Origin: Daejeonella oryzae DSM 19973
GTDB lineage: Bacteria > Bacteroidota > Bacteroidia > Sphingobacteriales > Sphingobacteriaceae
Direction of reading: 5' to 3'
NCBI RefSeq assembly: GCF_000422945.1
Contig: NZ_KE383964.1
Span: 62,001 to 126,000 of the forward strand
DNA: 64,000 nt
Each line of letters opens with the position of its first letter. Within the stretch, counting starts at the first letter, position 1. Shown in pieces: positions 26,148 through 35,715 of this stretch. The translations under genes and the position numbers were made by a program. Below the pieces are notes generated by a model. That model made no database searches and was not told the DNA's origin. It saw only the letters and a program-made list of their open reading frames with translations.

Positions 26148-27410
26148 TTATATAACCTGATCGGTTGATTTCAAGTCTGTATTAACCCTATCCAAAACAA
26201 CTTCAACCAGTTTTTTCCTGTAAGCCTTCCATGGATAAGCGGCGGCAGTTTCCATTGCCCGGATGCCAATTTGCCGGGTTGCTTGAGGATGCTCAAAACA
26301 CCACTTCATCTGCTCCGCAAAGGCCTCGACATTACCGGCCTCCACTAAAAAGCCATTTTTATTATGTTCTATCACGTCAGGACCACCTGAATTATAAGTA
26401 GTAATTACCGGTACTCCTTTAGACATTGCCTCAGAGATCACCATCCCGAAACCATCCGCAAGAGTAGGAAAAACAAAAACATCAGCCAGATTATAAAGTT
26501 CCATCATATCCTGGTGAGGGATATTATGTATAAACTGAACGGAAGAAGGAAGACCTTGCCTGATACTTTCAGGCAATTGATTTTTGCCGACTATAATTAG
26601 TTCTGCTTTGGAAGGGTCAAAATTGCAGGCTATCCATGCTTTGTATAAAAGGTGAATACCTTTCCGCAAGCACTGATTCCCTGAGAATAAAAAAGTAGTT
26701 TTCATCCCTCCTCGTTCTGTTTTAGGAGATTTAACTTCGGGAAATCCATACGGAATGACCAATATCTTTTTTCTGAAAATTCCTGCCTGCTCCAGCGTAA
26801 TGGATGTAAATTGAGAATTACAAAGGATGTAATTGCATTCTTTTAATTCCCTGTCCTTTCTGATTTCTGATTTAACTGCCTGATTATCCAGCATTAACTT
26901 GGTGGAAATACAATTAAGTTCGGGATATAAGGCTAATTGTTCTTTAATAATTTTTAATAAAAACTGATGATGCTGGCTGCTTTGTTCATGAAAGCTGGTA
27001 ATTCCCATTTTTTTAGCTTTAAGCAGAGTCCATAAAGCCGCATGTTCATAGGTATGAACCCACTGTATATCTGATCGCAAAGTGCTTGCTACCCATCTGT
27101 CGAAATTGTATTCGCTTTTTTCCCAAATTCTATTTTCAATCCAGGGATGAAGAGTCCGGGCTGAGAAAACCCTTAGCATTTCGAAGAATGGATGTCCTTT
27201 TAAATGTTGATATGCAATTTCCTCAATATTTCTCCTTTTGAATTCTTTTTCAAACTGCGGAAAAAAGCGTATCAGACTTCGGGTAAAAGGATATTCAGGA
27301 TGTTGAAAATAAGTAGTTCTAAATTTTTTTAATAAACCGTGTTCCTGGTAAGCCAGGACACTCTCTTTAATATATGGAGCGATATTCGGATGTGAAACAA
27401 TACACTTCAT
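26148..27410 (-). CDS. Family 4 glycosyltransferase
   Basis: 420 residues. The N-terminal part (MKCIVSHPNIAPYIKESVLA) is of the type seen in glycosyltransferases of Bacteroidota and cyanobacterial exopolysaccharide clusters. The donor domain is complete: LFSGNQCLRKGIHLLYKAW, then VFPTLADGFGMVISEAMSKG with the E-x7-E spacing, then SGGPDVIEHNKNGFLVEAG. It is a retaining transferase by family; the sugar is unknown. It is separated by 73-base and 51-base gaps from its neighbours. Confidence 0.9.
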   Translation of the reverse strand: MKCIVSHPNIAPYIKESVLAYQEHGLLKKFRTTYFQHPEYPFTRSLIRFFPQFEKEFKRRNIEEIAYQHLKGHPFFEMLRVFSARTLHPWIENRIWEKSEYNFDRWVASTLRSDIQWVHTYEHAALWTLLKAKKMGITSFHEQSSQHHQFLLKIIKEQLALYPELNCISTKLMLDNQAVKSEIRKDRELKECNYILCNSQFTSITLEQAGIFRKKILVIPYGFPEVKSPKTERGGMKTTFLFSGNQCLRKGIHLLYKAWIACNFDPSKAELIIVGKNQLPESIRQGLPSSVQFIHNIPHQDMMELYNLADVFVFPTLADGFGMVISEAMSKGVPVITTYNSGGPDVIEHNKNGFLVEAGNVEAFAEQMKWCFEHPQATRQIGIRAMETAAAYPWKAYRKKLVEVVLDRVNTDLKSTDQVI

Positions 27411-27461
27411 TTACAGAGCTTCAGTTATTTTCTATACTAAATATAGCTAAGTAATTCATAA

Positions 27462-28187
27462 TCAAATCCATTTTTTATTTTTTCTTAATATTGAATCTTT
27501 CTTAACAAATAGAAAATCGCTTTGATATAAGGCACCGTCAAGAGGGCGGTGCATAAGCGAACAAATGTCGAAAAGCACAAAATCACGCTCCGCCATGAAA
27601 GCTAATACATCTGCTACGAGCGGACAATCTCTATAAATATCTATTAATGATACTTCCAGCAGCACCATACTTGCATATTTTAATGTATTCTCGCTACCTT
27701 TTAATACTTCAAGTTCATAACCCTGTGTATCAATTTTGATCATATCTGGTTTATGATATAAAGAATTTAGAAGTAAATTATCCAGACAGATTAGTTCCCT
27801 CTCTTCTTTGATAGCTTCAGTCTGATTATTTTCTTCCAGTACAGAACTTGCCGTATCGTAAATATTAAAATTTACCAACTTCGAGCTTGCTCCTAATAAG
27901 GCGATATGATAATCGATTCCTGTGTTATTCTTGCAAACAGTCTTCAGAATTTCTGATTTAGAAGTTTGACCTTCTATCATTAGTATCTGAGCATCCGGAA
28001 AAATGTTTTTTAAATCTCTGGCCCAATTACCTTCATAAGCCCCAATATCGAGTACGATTTTAGGACTAATGCCTGATTTTTTAAGATTATTAAAACTTTT
28101 TTGTTGTGAAGGTATACCCAACCGACTTCTAATACTTGCTTTTAAAGTAGATGGAATTAGTTGTTTGATATATGATAAAAGAGCCAT
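27462..28187 (-). CDS. FkbM-family methyltransferase
   Basis: 241 residues. Motif I is KIVLDIGAYEGNWARDL, motif II AQILMIEGQ, and the FkbM block reads MIKIDTQGYELEVLKGSENT. It is the second FkbM gene in the operon and is only distantly like the one at 21443, so the two probably methylate different positions. The start shares one base with the stop of the upstream glycosyltransferase gene (TAATG arrangement), which implies translational coupling. Confidence 0.88.
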   Translation of the reverse strand: MALLSYIKQLIPSTLKASIRSRLGIPSQQKSFNNLKKSGISPKIVLDIGAYEGNWARDLKNIFPDAQILMIEGQTSKSEILKTVCKNNTGIDYHIALLGASSKLVNFNIYDTASSVLEENNQTEAIKEERELICLDNLLLNSLYHKPDMIKIDTQGYELEVLKGSENTLKYASMVLLEVSLIDIYRDCPLVADVLAFMAERDFVLFDICSLMHRPLDGALYQSDFLFVKKDSILRKNKKWI

Positions 28188-29218
28188 TAGCTGTTTCTTT
28201 GCTTGATTATTTGTTGATAGAGTTCTAAATAATTTTTAGCAATAACTTTTGCACTGAATCTGGCCATAGCGCTATCCCTCACACTTTTTCTGCTGAGCGT
28301 ATGAACCAGGGAAACTTTCTCGATGCATTCCCTCATATTCCTGCAGATAAAACCAGTAATTCCATGGGTAATAATTTCGGGCACAGCACCTCTTTCCAGT
28401 GCGATCACTGGAGTTCCGCATGCCATCGCTTCTGCCATAACAATCCCAAAGGGTTCGTCCCACTCAATAGGCATTAGAAAAGCGAGAGCATTGCTTAAAA
28501 GCTCAGTTTTTTCCTCATCATTTACCGGTCCGATATACCTGATCTGATCATCGTCAATAACAGAGGCGATGGTGTTATCGAACCAGTTTTGATATTCGGA
28601 AGGTATATTTCCGGCGATTATTAATTTTTTGCCGGATTTTACAGCAATCTCAATTGCATGATGAGGTCCTTTGATTGGTTCAATCCTGCCCAGGAAAACC
28701 AGTGGGGCGTTTGAGGCAACTGTTTCTTTATAAATATATTTGTCTTGTGGAAATCCGTTGTAAATAGTACTTACATTTCCATAGGGTCGGATTTGGGAAC
28801 TAATATAATCACTGCATCCTGTAAAAGTTAACGAACCGGAATTCGCTAACTTTTGGGCTTTTTTAATTTGTGCAACAGTAGGTTTCCTCTGATAGCTCAT
28901 TACCTTAGGTATGCGAAATGGTAAGATAAATGTTAAATAGGCTAGCCTGGAAAAGCTCTGTAACACATCAAAATTTCCTTTATAAATTTCAGTAGAAAGC
29001 AAATGCATGTTCCTAATGGTATCTATTTTCGATTTGCTGCTTTTCCCTGGATAGGGCTGTAGCAAAGCAGGAGTGACTGAGGATTCGTGCGCAAATAGTG
29101 TCACCTGATGCCCCGCCAGTATAAATTCATCAATCAGCATGGATACGATCCGCTCAATCCCTCCGTAATACAGCGGTGGCACCGAAATCTCAGGATCAAC
29201 GGTTATGGCTATATTCAT
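28187..29218 (-). CDS. Family 4 glycosyltransferase
   Basis: 343 residues. MNIAITVDPEISVPPLYYGG with the GGIER loop forms the acceptor side. FLGRIEPIKGPHHAIEIAV and MPIEWDEPFGIVMAEAMACG (E-x7-E) form the donor site, and ALERGAVPEIITHGITGF closes it. This 'GGIERIV' group is common in antibiotic and capsule loci. It is coupled to the FkbM gene downstream by a one-base overlap. Confidence 0.9.
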   Translation of the reverse strand: MNIAITVDPEISVPPLYYGGIERIVSMLIDEFILAGHQVTLFAHESSVTPALLQPYPGKSSKSKIDTIRNMHLLSTEIYKGNFDVLQSFSRLAYLTFILPFRIPKVMSYQRKPTVAQIKKAQKLANSGSLTFTGCSDYISSQIRPYGNVSTIYNGFPQDKYIYKETVASNAPLVFLGRIEPIKGPHHAIEIAVKSGKKLIIAGNIPSEYQNWFDNTIASVIDDDQIRYIGPVNDEEKTELLSNALAFLMPIEWDEPFGIVMAEAMACGTPVIALERGAVPEIITHGITGFICRNMRECIEKVSLVHTLSRKSVRDSAMARFSAKVIAKNYLELYQQIIKQRNS

Positions 29219-29245
29219 ATTTAGGTGATTCTCAAAAATTGATGA

Positions 29246-30253
29246 TTAATCGAGCGAGGTAGCTCTATGCGATGTAATGTCATTTACTAAATTTATATAA
29301 GCCTGCGCCCGATCTTCTAACTTAAAGTTTTCAATTATGTATTTTCTTGGAGAATATTCAAAATTACATACCCTTTCCCAATAGAGTATGAATATGGATT
29401 CAAATTCATTGAAGTCTTTAAATTTTTCACCACAATCCTGATTCCAATAAGGCACAGAACTAACATTCTGAAATATTACTTTATGTGGATACATTGCTGG
29501 GTCTTTCCAGGCCCCACCTCTATCCCAAGCCAATATGGGGATATCACAAGATAAAGTTTGTAGATATGCAAAGCCTTGAGTTTCATGCTCGCACAAAAAA
29601 ATCATGCCGTCTACCAGCGAAAGCAAATTTCTAAATTGTTCTTCTTTATAGTTACCATATTTTATGTAATAGATTGTTATACCTTCTTTTTCCAGTTTTT
29701 TATTAATGGGTTTAAGTAATTCTTCATTATATAAATCCCAATCCCAGCGTATTTTGTCATAAATTAAAATTGCACCTTTTAATAATTTTGGTTGATCAGG
29801 CTTCCAAAGATTTGTATCAATACCACTTGCCCAAATTGACGTGGGTACAGGAGTAGGAAGATCGCGATCATACATTTCTTTAAACCATTTACTGGAGATT
29901 AAGATATGCTTGATATTATTATTTTTTTCAAAAAGATTATCCTCCAACGGATGAGAACCTATCCCTGGCCCATAAATAATATTTATGTGATTTGGAATCT
30001 TTTCAATTACATGAGGTTTTCCAATCACCAGCGCCCATACGCAGGGATTTTTTGAAAGCTTTTTATAATTATTTATGATATATGGGTAACCTAATTTATC
30101 CAATCCATGTATTAGATTAACAAACCACCGCTTCACGCCCCCGATAGGTTCCGGACCTCTAAATAATCTTCTAATTAATTTTCTGGGATAACGGTCAAAT
30201 TTTATCCAACGATCTGGATTGGGTTCTTCATAAAAAATATGTAATGGCTTCAT
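29246..30253 (-). CDS. Putative GT-B glycosyltransferase
   Basis: 335 residues. GGVKRWFVNLIHGLDKLG resembles the acceptor loop of GT4 enzymes, and FLCEHETQGFAYLQTLSCDI keeps the E-x7 spacing of the donor site, though the second Glu is replaced (Gln or Thr). The rest is divergent and rich in Asn, Lys and Ile. It may be a very diverged GT4 enzyme. It overlaps the upstream methyltransferase gene by four bases. Moderately confident of the fold, not of the family. Confidence 0.65.
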   Translation of the reverse strand: MKPLHIFYEEPNPDRWIKFDRYPRKLIRRLFRGPEPIGGVKRWFVNLIHGLDKLGYPYIINNYKKLSKNPCVWALVIGKPHVIEKIPNHINIIYGPGIGSHPLEDNLFEKNNNIKHILISSKWFKEMYDRDLPTPVPTSIWASGIDTNLWKPDQPKLLKGAILIYDKIRWDWDLYNEELLKPINKKLEKEGITIYYIKYGNYKEEQFRNLLSLVDGMIFLCEHETQGFAYLQTLSCDIPILAWDRGGAWKDPAMYPHKVIFQNVSSVPYWNQDCGEKFKDFNEFESIFILYWERVCNFEYSPRKYIIENFKLEDRAQAYINLVNDITSHRATSLD

Positions 30254-30924
30254 CGTGTTTTTTTTGCTATAATCCCATAACTCATTCCTTTTGAAGAAGG
30301 ATCAAAAAATTCAATAGTCTTTTTAAATACCCTGTATATTATTTGTGGAAACAAGCCAGATATTCTTAAATTTTTATCAAATAGGTACGTTTGTCCATCA
30401 AGAGTAACATATTCAATTACTTCAAAACCGTTATCTGTTAATAATCTTTCTAAAATATGTGGCCAGGGGGTAAAAACGTGATGATTCAAGTCCAAGTCTG
30501 ATTGTGTAAAAGTTGCTAATTTCCCCTTTAAAAATAAATGGAGCCTGGAATTACTCCATGAAGGATTTGGGGTTGTTAGTAGTAAAAGGCCTCCAATTTT
30601 CATTATATCTGAAAGATTTTTTAAACATTGCCATGGATTATTTAAATGTTCAACTACTTCTAATAATGTAATTATATCGGCTTTCTCCTTTTTATATGGG
30701 AAGGGTATTTCCAAATCCCAGGATCGAGTATTTCTGCCAACTGGTGAAATGTCAAAACTATTGTATTGAATAATAGATGTATTACAGAATTTTAGTAAAA
30801 TTTCGTCATTGGCCCCTATATCGAATAATATTGGCTTTTTTGATCTTCTAATTAACTCTGACTCGTTTAATATATTCTCAACCCACTCGTATCGGTTAAT
30901 ATTTAGGTTTTTATTGAGCTTCAT
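30250..30924 (-). CDS. Class I SAM-dependent methyltransferase
   Basis: 224 residues. Motif I is PILFDIGANDEILLKF (a variant of the usual E/DxGxGxG), followed by ADIITLLEVVEHLNNPWQCL and IGGLLLLTTPNPSW, the standard order of a Methyltransf_11/23 fold. The target may be a sugar hydroxyl or carboxyl of the polysaccharide. It is coupled to the next gene by ATGA-type overlap. The coding sequence is noticeably AT-rich. Confidence 0.82.
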   Translation of the reverse strand: MKLNKNLNINRYEWVENILNESELIRRSKKPILFDIGANDEILLKFCNTSIIQYNSFDISPVGRNTRSWDLEIPFPYKKEKADIITLLEVVEHLNNPWQCLKNLSDIMKIGGLLLLTTPNPSWSNSRLHLFLKGKLATFTQSDLDLNHHVFTPWPHILERLLTDNGFEVIEYVTLDGQTYLFDKNLRISGLFPQIIYRVFKKTIEFFDPSSKGMSYGIIAKKTR

Positions 30925-30943
30925 GAAACGATTATTTAAAATT

Positions 30944-31912
30944 TTATATTTCGCGTGACAAAATTTTTCTTAATAATCCTATTGTAAATCTAGTAGTTCT
31001 TTTATCGGGTCTCTTTAGAATCTCATACAAAACATATAAAAATAATACGAAACGGTTTTTAGTTCTATTTCTCTGGGTAAATTGGGTGATTGAATGATTC
31101 CAAAACAAAGAGTATGCTTTATTATGGGCTTTAAGGCTCATTTTTGGATTTTCTACCGTAAATAGGGCGAGACTATTAAAGACTTCTACAGAATCTTTAA
31201 AAAACTCTTCTCGCTTTGAAACAGTTTTTGAATCCTTATGATATCTGAAAAATACAAGTGTTTTGTTCAGGTAGTTAACTCGTGGAAATAAATAAAGATA
31301 TCTTAATGTAAACTCCCAATCAAACTGATAATGTAAGGCCTCATTTAAAGGATTTATTAGATCTAAATTCTTTTTATTAAACCAAACGCCAGGCTGGTGA
31401 AATACATGATTTGATTGATTTATTCTAAGAATACTCGATAAGTTCAGATTTTTATTTTCTACATGGTGTAGTATCTCAAAGTTATTTTTGAAATCAATAA
31501 CATTGCCTGCAATAATATCTGTTTCATCATCAAAGTTCTCTGCAATATTAAATAAGGAACTTGGTGCAAGAATATCATCACTATTTAGCCAATTTACTAT
31601 TTTACCACTAGCTATTTTAAACCCTTTATTAATAGCATGCGCCTGTCCGGTATCTTTTTCACTTATCCAATAGGTAATTTGATTTTCATAATTTTTTATA
31701 ATGTCCAAAGTTTGATCAGAACTTCCTCCATCAATAATAATATACTCCAGGTTGGGATAATTCTGCTTGATTATAGAAAGTATAGTTTCTTCAATATAAT
31801 TTCCCTGATTAAAGCTGGGTGTAATAATCGAAATCTTAGGCCAGTTAATTTTGGCTGAATATATTTTAGGATCAACTGCCACTTCCCATGGCCACCCATT
31901 TAATTTTTCCAT
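30944..31912 (-). CDS. Family 2 glycosyltransferase
   Basis: 322 residues of GT-A fold: ISIITPSFNQGNYIEETILS at the N-terminus, then IIIDGGSSDQTLDII and, at the metal-binding DxD position, VNWLNSDD (LNSDD). WISEKDTGQAHAINKGFKIA is the usual block between them. An inverting transferase of the EpsE/WcaA type. The last third (about 215-322) is Lys/Arg-rich. The donor is unknown. Confidence 0.9.
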   Translation of the reverse strand: MEKLNGWPWEVAVDPKIYSAKINWPKISIITPSFNQGNYIEETILSIIKQNYPNLEYIIIDGGSSDQTLDIIKNYENQITYWISEKDTGQAHAINKGFKIASGKIVNWLNSDDILAPSSLFNIAENFDDETDIIAGNVIDFKNNFEILHHVENKNLNLSSILRINQSNHVFHQPGVWFNKKNLDLINPLNEALHYQFDWEFTLRYLYLFPRVNYLNKTLVFFRYHKDSKTVSKREEFFKDSVEVFNSLALFTVENPKMSLKAHNKAYSLFWNHSITQFTQRNRTKNRFVLFLYVLYEILKRPDKRTTRFTIGLLRKILSREI

Positions 31913-31936
31913 AGTATACTAATGCTCAAATTCAGA

Positions 31937-32758
31937 CTAGCTTGAAATATGAGCCTTCCAAAAATCTTTTTCGTATTTCTCCCAGGCATGACAGCCCAAA
32001 GGGAGTTCTTTATTGTTTTTATTAAATAGTATCGAAGGATTTACTTCAAAGCTAAACTTGATGGCATGCTCCAATGGGGCAATGTTGAATTTTAGAACTT
32101 GCGGAACTGCTACTGACCAAAAGGTATCTTCATTGATTTGGTTATTGGAAATCAGGCCAAAAAAGTAAACATTTTTTCCTTTAATCCTCCACGAGGAATT
32201 AAATAACCTTAAGATCAAAGTAAATCTGATTATTCGGTGTAAACCAAGCTTTCTAAAAGCTTTCCAATACCCGGAAACCGAAGCAAGGCAGTGTAAAACA
32301 TAAAGGCATTTATGAATGTTTCTTATAGAAAAACCGGAATTTCCACCCGGAATTATATTGCTTTTTTGTGTGGCATTAGCATGATCTTTGAACCAGGGCG
32401 CTCCGATATAATCATGGTTAAATGCATTGGCTTTCTCAAATTCACTGGAAAAAATATAGGAATCAAGTTCATAAGTAAGCATGTAATTATACTGCTGAAA
32501 TTTCTTGTAAAATTTCACTGAACATTTCATCCGGTTGTAAGAAGCTATTGAATCAAGCCAAAGTGGGGTAACTTTTTGAAGCTTCAATTCGGGGAATGCA
32601 ACTACATATTCAGAAATGTTAACTGTTTCTGGGTATATTAAGAAAACATCAAAGGAAATAAGGATATTTCTACACTGTATCAAAGACAGACGTTCATTTT
32701 GGGTAAGGTTAGATTTATGAACCGGTATAATTACGCAAAGATTCTGGCTACTTATCAT
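31937..32758 (-). CDS. DUF5672 family protein, glycosyltransferase-like
   Basis: 273 residues. The blocks MLTYELDSYIF (an ExD-type acidic pair), YIGAPWF and NSGFSIRNIHK are the signature of DUF5672, a family that sits in capsule and O-antigen loci and is thought to have a GT-A-like fold. Later, NEDTFWSVAVPQV and the closing GCHAWEKYEKDFW are also typical. Activity has to be inferred from context: probably a glycosyltransferase, not proven. Confidence 0.8.
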   Translation of the reverse strand: MISSQNLCVIIPVHKSNLTQNERLSLIQCRNILISFDVFLIYPETVNISEYVVAFPELKLQKVTPLWLDSIASYNRMKCSVKFYKKFQQYNYMLTYELDSYIFSSEFEKANAFNHDYIGAPWFKDHANATQKSNIIPGGNSGFSIRNIHKCLYVLHCLASVSGYWKAFRKLGLHRIIRFTLILRLFNSSWRIKGKNVYFFGLISNNQINEDTFWSVAVPQVLKFNIAPLEHAIKFSFEVNPSILFNKNNKELPLGCHAWEKYEKDFWKAHISS

Positions 32759-32772
32759 TATTTACTTAAATG

Positions 32773-33654
32773 CTAAGAAGTAAGCTTAAATTTAGAAAGC
32801 GAATATTTAAAGAGAACTCGACTTAGAATTAAAAATGGCCTCGATTGTTTATTGAATTGCAATGATTGAATACTTTTTGTCCAAAAGATTAATAGCGAAC
32901 CGAAATCTTTAAAAGATAATTGCACTTTTTTAAAATCAATATTAGTTAAAACGTCAATCCCCTCAGTAATCCATAGATTCTCTTTTTGAGCAGCATTCGA
33001 GGTGTTATTATGATACCATCTAAAATAATTCAATTTTTCCTGGTGAAAAATTAAATTGGAATGTTGTAAAATTCTGGTGTAAAAGATCCAATCACCACAT
33101 GATCTATAAGTGCCTAAGCCATGAATTGATTTCAAAGCCAAATCCCTTCTTATAACACATGCACTAACATTTTGAATAGAACAGTATTTACTAAGAGAGT
33201 TTTGAATTTCAAAAGGACCTTCCCTGATAAATGACTGCTTATAGATCGATAGATCATCCTGGCATTGACCATCTTGATCCACCCAGTGTGAATTACAAAA
33301 GGCAATCCCTGCTTCTGTATTTTCTGTTTGAATTTTTACCATAACCTCCAGAAATGAAGGATCGGAAAAATCATCACTTTCAGCTATCCATACTAATCTG
33401 CCTTGAGCTAATAATAATCCTCGTTCCCATTGGCTGAATGGACTTCCACTATTTTGGCTGTTATAAATTATGTGTGAAACCTTTACGTGGTTTCGATATT
33501 CTTCAATAATTTCTCTGCTTTGATCACATGATGCATCATCTAAAATGATTAATTCGAAATCCTGAAAAGTTTGATTTAATATAGAACCAATTCTTTGCTT
33601 TAAATATCGGGCGTGATTAAAGCTTGGTATGATAACGGAAACTTCCGCTACCAT
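32773..33654 (-). CDS. Family 2 glycosyltransferase
   Basis: 293 residues, GT-A fold: VSVIIPSFNHARYLKQRIGS, then ELIILDDASCDQSREII, and the metal-binding WIAESDDFSDPSFLE. The C-terminal part has SACVIRRDLAL and CGDWIFYTRILQ, the acceptor-side blocks of this group. It overlaps the upstream GT2 gene by seven bases. Donor unknown. Confidence 0.92.
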   Translation of the reverse strand: MVAEVSVIIPSFNHARYLKQRIGSILNQTFQDFELIILDDASCDQSREIIEEYRNHVKVSHIIYNSQNSGSPFSQWERGLLLAQGRLVWIAESDDFSDPSFLEVMVKIQTENTEAGIAFCNSHWVDQDGQCQDDLSIYKQSFIREGPFEIQNSLSKYCSIQNVSACVIRRDLALKSIHGLGTYRSCGDWIFYTRILQHSNLIFHQEKLNYFRWYHNNTSNAAQKENLWITEGIDVLTNIDFKKVQLSFKDFGSLLIFWTKSIQSLQFNKQSRPFLILSRVLFKYSLSKFKLTS

Positions 33655-34436
33655 AATATTGAAGGTATATTTAAAACAATTTCAATAAAATCTCTACCTC
33701 TTCTTTCTAAAATTGCACCTCGTAACTCTAGTTTTAAAACTCTCAATTTGTCTAATAAAAGTAATTCCTTTTTACTGTAATTTAAGTATTTCAAATTTTT
33801 ATGGCATAAAAATCTGGAGTCTGTATTTAATGAGCTGAATCCACCTGCGGCGAAAAAAGCAACTGTTTTGTCTACATGAATTTTTCTAATTTTCGTGGAA
33901 GTAAACCATTTAAAATTATGATCCCAATCGGCAAGTGCTTTATATTTCAAATTAAAGGGCCCGGTTTCTTTAAAAACACTTTTTCTGAAAAAAATTGCCT
34001 GGTGACAAATGTTTCTAATAAAAAGCTTATCGAGAGAAAAATAACCATCGTATACCCTGTTTACATTTTTGTTATAGACATTTCCGTAAATAATGTCAAA
34101 ATCTGAAAGTTGGGTATCAAAGATGTCGTTTATTGTGTCACAGTTATTTAATTGATCATCACTTCCGATAAAATAGAGCCAGTCACCTTTTGCCAATTTT
34201 ATGCCTTTATTCATAGCATCATATATTCCCTTGTCTTTTTCTGTAATAAAGTTAATAGTAGGATGCTTTTGAGAATATTCTTCAATAATGGCTAAAGTGT
34301 CATCTGTTGATTTTCCATCAATTACCCATACTTCTATATTTTTATACGATTGGATAATTATACTTTGAAGGCAGTTTCTTAAAACACTCCCTGCATTGTA
34401 AGTCGGAATAATAATTGAAATTAAGGGATTTGACAT
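33648..34436 (-). CDS. Family 2 glycosyltransferase (WcaA-like)
   Basis: 262 residues: ISIIIPTYNAGSVLRNCLQS, VWVIDGKSTDDTLAII, ITEKDKGIYDAMNKGIKLA and WLYFIGSDDQL. This is the colanic-acid WcaA type of GT2, the same subgroup as the divergent gene at 49605, which shares IYDAMNKGI. An inverting transferase. A 53-base gap separates it from the GT4 gene upstream. Confidence 0.92.
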   Translation of the reverse strand: MSNPLISIIIPTYNAGSVLRNCLQSIIIQSYKNIEVWVIDGKSTDDTLAIIEEYSQKHPTINFITEKDKGIYDAMNKGIKLAKGDWLYFIGSDDQLNNCDTINDIFDTQLSDFDIIYGNVYNKNVNRVYDGYFSLDKLFIRNICHQAIFFRKSVFKETGPFNLKYKALADWDHNFKWFTSTKIRKIHVDKTVAFFAAGGFSSLNTDSRFLCHKNLKYLNYSKKELLLLDKLRVLKLELRGAILERRGRDFIEIVLNIPSILW

Positions 34437-34489
34437 TAATTACTATATTGGAAAAACCTTAATGACCTGTATCCGTAAGATTTTCAATC

Positions 34490-35707
34490 TTACATTATGG
34501 AACTGTACAATTTGAAATAATTTTCAAATTGTCTTAATGGGCCAAATTCTCTATGAGCAAAAGAGCTAATTTTTTTTTGATCAAAATATTGACTTCCAGT
34601 TAAGAATATTTCAAGTGCGCTTTGTATGCCGTTGAATCCTTCCGAAGCTAAAAGCCCATTGAAATCTGGGATTATCCAATCTTTCATTCCTCCAGTTTTA
34701 AAGCTTAATACAGGCGTACCGCAGGCCAGAGATTCGAGCATAACGTTTGGTAGATTATCTTCGCGTGAGGGGATGATTAGTAAATCGGCCGCCGAATACG
34801 CAGTCGCTAACTCATCATCATCGCTGATTGTTCCAAGGTGAAATACTGTGATATTATCATTAAATTTCAATATGGAATTGCCAATGGATATCAGTTGAAA
34901 GTTTTTATTTTTTAATTGGTTTAATGCTTCAAGTAATAGGTCAAATCCTTTTCTGTGATTACTAAGATTTTGAGCAACTATCAAGATGCAAGGCAAATTG
35001 GGGTTAATTAAATATTTTCTTTTTGACACCAGCTTATCTTTTGGTTTAAAAATGTTTGTGTTTAAACTGTAAGGAATTGTCTCAAATGTGGTACTGGAAT
35101 TAAATAAGCCACTTTTAGTAGCTTCGTTAGTTAACCACGTCGATGGTGCTACTATATTCAAATTCTTAAGCTGATTGATCGCTTTTCTTTTTGTTTCAAA
35201 AAGGGCAGCATCTAGCTTATGAATTTTAGAATTATTCAAGAAGTCATTCCTGTAATGAAAACCTCCCATAAACGGGTTCATATCATGTAGTGTCCAAACT
35301 ATAGGCTTGTTTTTAAAGGCCTTAAAAAACGTGGGGTAATTTACAAAATTAGATACCCAATGCAGGTTTATTATATCAGCTCCATTAATTAAGTCTAACT
35401 TTTCTAACTCGTAATCTGAGGTAGGGAATGAGAATATCTCATAATTGCCTCTATATCTCTCCAGCAATTTTATATTCTTTTCTGACCTACGTATCGGGAA
35501 ACCACATCTTTTTACAACTCGTTGAAAGTAGTTTGGATGTTTAGTTTTGACTGATAATTGGTTAAGAGCAGAATTTGATATTTCACTTTCGGCAGAAATT
35601 ATCCATGAATTGACTTCAGTCTTATCGAGCATGCATTCGTGTAACCTTAACGCAGCCTTCCCCGCTCCACCATGAATATTTGTTGTTATATGTACAACCT
35701 TGAGCAT
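34490..35707 (-). CDS. Family 4 glycosyltransferase
   Basis: 405 residues. MLKVVHITTNIHGGAGKAAL is a GT4 subgroup start in which the GGAG loop lies near the acceptor. WTLHDMNPFMGGFHY is its second hallmark. The donor domain has LIVAQNLSNHRKGFDLLLEA and IPSREDNLPNVMLESLACGTPV with the E-x7-E motif. It ends shortly before the next gene's start (eight bases). Donor unknown. Confidence 0.92.
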   Translation of the reverse strand: MLKVVHITTNIHGGAGKAALRLHECMLDKTEVNSWIISAESEISNSALNQLSVKTKHPNYFQRVVKRCGFPIRRSEKNIKLLERYRGNYEIFSFPTSDYELEKLDLINGADIINLHWVSNFVNYPTFFKAFKNKPIVWTLHDMNPFMGGFHYRNDFLNNSKIHKLDAALFETKRKAINQLKNLNIVAPSTWLTNEATKSGLFNSSTTFETIPYSLNTNIFKPKDKLVSKRKYLINPNLPCILIVAQNLSNHRKGFDLLLEALNQLKNKNFQLISIGNSILKFNDNITVFHLGTISDDDELATAYSAADLLIIPSREDNLPNVMLESLACGTPVLSFKTGGMKDWIIPDFNGLLASEGFNGIQSALEIFLTGSQYFDQKKISSFAHREFGPLRQFENYFKLYSSIM

Positions 35708-35715
35708 ATTAGTAT